DNA from: Botryosphaeria dothidea
Taxonomy: Eukaryota; Ascomycota; Dothideomycetes; Botryosphaeriales; Botryosphaeriaceae
Length of the DNA stretch: 64,000 bases
NCBI GenBank assembly: GCA_011503125.2
Contig: WWBZ02000040.1
Span: 124,001-188,000, forward strand
Reading direction: 5' to 3'
Shown: in pieces, positions 62,720 through 64,000 of the stretch
Numbering within the stretch: the first letter of the stretch is position 1
Layout of the letters: each line of letters opens with the position of its first letter
Notes under the pieces: model-generated
What the model was told of the DNA's origin: nothing
Databases searched by the model: none
The model's input: only the letters and a program-made list of their open reading frames with translations
Made by a program: the position numbers and the translations under genes

Positions 62720-64000
62720 TTACAATTGGTTCACGACCTCGTGTTCGGGAGCGAAGACCGCCTTGTTGTTCTCCAGAAGCGCTTGGATGGCCATACGCTG
62801 GGGTCCCATGTCTGTCATCTCGCGTTCGATCGACTGCGGGCGCATGACAGTCGGGGCGAAGACGACAGCAAGGTTGACAGCCGTCATCTTGACAGAGTAA
62901 GCACATGTCACCGAAAGTAAACGAGTAAGACGGGAAAACTTACCAGGTTGTCCTTCTTGTGCTCCATCACACGGGCCAAATGGAAGACGAGGAACTCAAG
63001 GCAATCCCTGTGGTGTTGTGGAAGGTTATCGATGGCGGAACGCATGGCCGGCACGAGCTTATCAATATCTTGAAATTGGCCGGCCGCGAGAAGCTCATCG
63101 TAGACTTCGAACGTAATAAGAGGGTTCGGTAGCCTGCGGAAGTACTGCTTCAGGGCAGAAGTGACGGCATGAATGTCGAGATCCGGGTCGGAAATGTCGT
63201 ATTCAGGGTCCTTCTCGAAGCCAGCGCGCACCTGGTTCACCTGGCCAGAGCCACCGCTCTTACGGTAGATACCCTCAACGTCCACACCTGCGATTCTGTT
63301 AATATATCAAGGAAGTCATTTTGTTCGTCGAAATAATGTGGATATTTACCTCTGAGTTCGACCTCCTGGATACACCTGCGGACAATGCTCGGGATAGTGG
63401 CCTTCTCGAAATCGCAGCGTTCCGAAAGGTCAGAACCGAACAGCCCGTCGGCAGCCGCGAGTTGAGCTGTGCTATTGTTATGATTGTGCATAGGCTTCTG
63501 AATAGGCCTCTGCTGGGCCTTCTGACCGCTGCCGAAGAAGCCAAAGCCACGTTCACCAGCCTTCTGCGCAGCCGAGGGTTCCAGCAAGGGGGTATTGCCA
63601 GGTTGCAGGGATCCATAAGGTGCGCCTCCGACCGTAAGAGCGTCATGCTGATTCATTGGTTGTTGAGATGCAAATGCACCCTTAAGACCCTTGGTGACGT
63701 TCTTGGCAACGGCCTGGCCGCCCTTCTTCCAGTTGAACTTGTTCGCCTTCTGCTTAGGAATGACAACGATCTTGGGCGCTGATTCAATTGTGGACTGCTC
63801 CATGTCCTCAGCGAGGCGGTTCATCTGGTGCTCCTTCACGGCCTTCTCGATCTCGGAAATGGAAACGTCGGACTTGTCCTTGCCGTTAGTCGTGTAGATA
63901 CCCAGAGGGTTGCTAGCTGCCGAGCCGTTGGGACCGCGAGCAGACGACTTGTAGAGATCCTGGATCGTCTCCACGAGCTGGTTGTTGAGCTGGGCCAACT
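62720..64000 (-). CDS. RhoGAP-domain protein, 3' part (5' end outside window)
   Basis: Three exons are visible: 63350 to beyond 64000, 62944-63287 and 62720-62887, with introns of 62 and 56 bp. The C-terminal ~400 residues begin with a helical, coiled-coil-like segment (LAQLNNQLVETIQDLYK) and a low-complexity linker (NKFNWKKGGQAVAKNVTKG). A complete RhoGAP domain follows, from IPSIVRRCIQEVELRG with the arginine finger in EGIYRKSGG. It continues through LKQYFRRLPNPLITFEVYDEL and HRDCLEFLVFHLARV to MTAVNLAVVFAPTVMRP. It stimulates GTP hydrolysis by Rho/Rac/Cdc42 to control polarity. The layout resembles LIM-RhoGAP (Rga-type) proteins; LIM domains would lie beyond the window. Confidence 0.9.

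Noticed and set aside
1..64000. tRNA genes, rRNA or a CRISPR array.
   Set aside because: No cloverleaf with matching A and B boxes was found by eye, and no spaced repeats of CRISPR type exist; the genome is eukaryotic.

Overview
The window is nuclear DNA from a filamentous ascomycete (Pezizomycotina, probably Dothideomycetes-like; class is inference). Evidence: short 48-167 bp GT-AG introns with CTAAC-type branch sites, fungal-only families (HET, fungal NACHT NLR, exocyst Sec5, DUF7730-type proteins, a homeobox/C2H2 factor), and transposons carrying RIP-like C-to-T/G-to-A damage. Gene models were assembled by reading splice sites by eye.

Left part (0-18.4 kb): the tail of an unknown gene, a HET-domain pseudogene with three in-frame TAA codons, SEC7 (Golgi ARF-GEF) divergent from the mitochondrial pyruvate dehydrogenase E2 gene, a Dal5-type MFS transporter divergent from an M20 amidohydrolase (a plausible uptake-plus-hydrolysis pair), and a secreted repeat protein built on Arg-x-Pro-Gln units with dibasic sites near its C-terminus.

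Middle (18.4-37.7 kb): an accessory, decaying region. It holds a broken NACHT NLR, an intact SIRT5-like sirtuin divergent from a P450, ankyrin remnants, and a four-layer transposon nest. A hAT-like non-autonomous element (8-bp TSD) contains a Ty3/gypsy chromovirus (5-bp TSD). The chromovirus is in turn interrupted by a solo LTR of another family (5-bp TSD) and by a 5'-truncated LINE (12-bp TSD) inside its 3' LTR. Both coding elements carry RIP-like stops and active-site changes. A DUF7730-like pseudogene follows.

Right part (37.9-64 kb): a hypothetical membrane protein, a Baeyer-Villiger monooxygenase, a homeobox+C2H2 transcription factor, and a small membrane-protein gene whose promoter shares a repeated TTAAGNTTTGAGG motif with that factor's promoter. 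Then come SEC5 divergent from IDH2 (NAD-isocitrate dehydrogenase), a CENP-L/Fta1-like kinetochore protein, an aminoglycoside-phosphotransferase-fold kinase, and a DUF7730/F-box-like protein. A frameshifted SRPBCC gene and a lectin-like pseudogene whose first exon is inverted follow, then a coiled-coil membrane protein and the 3' part of a RhoGAP gene. Housekeeping genes are intact and GC-rich; most accessory genes between them are damaged.

Two copies of an ~85-bp hairpin MITE-like repeat lie 38.7 kb apart. No tRNA, rRNA or CRISPR array was seen.
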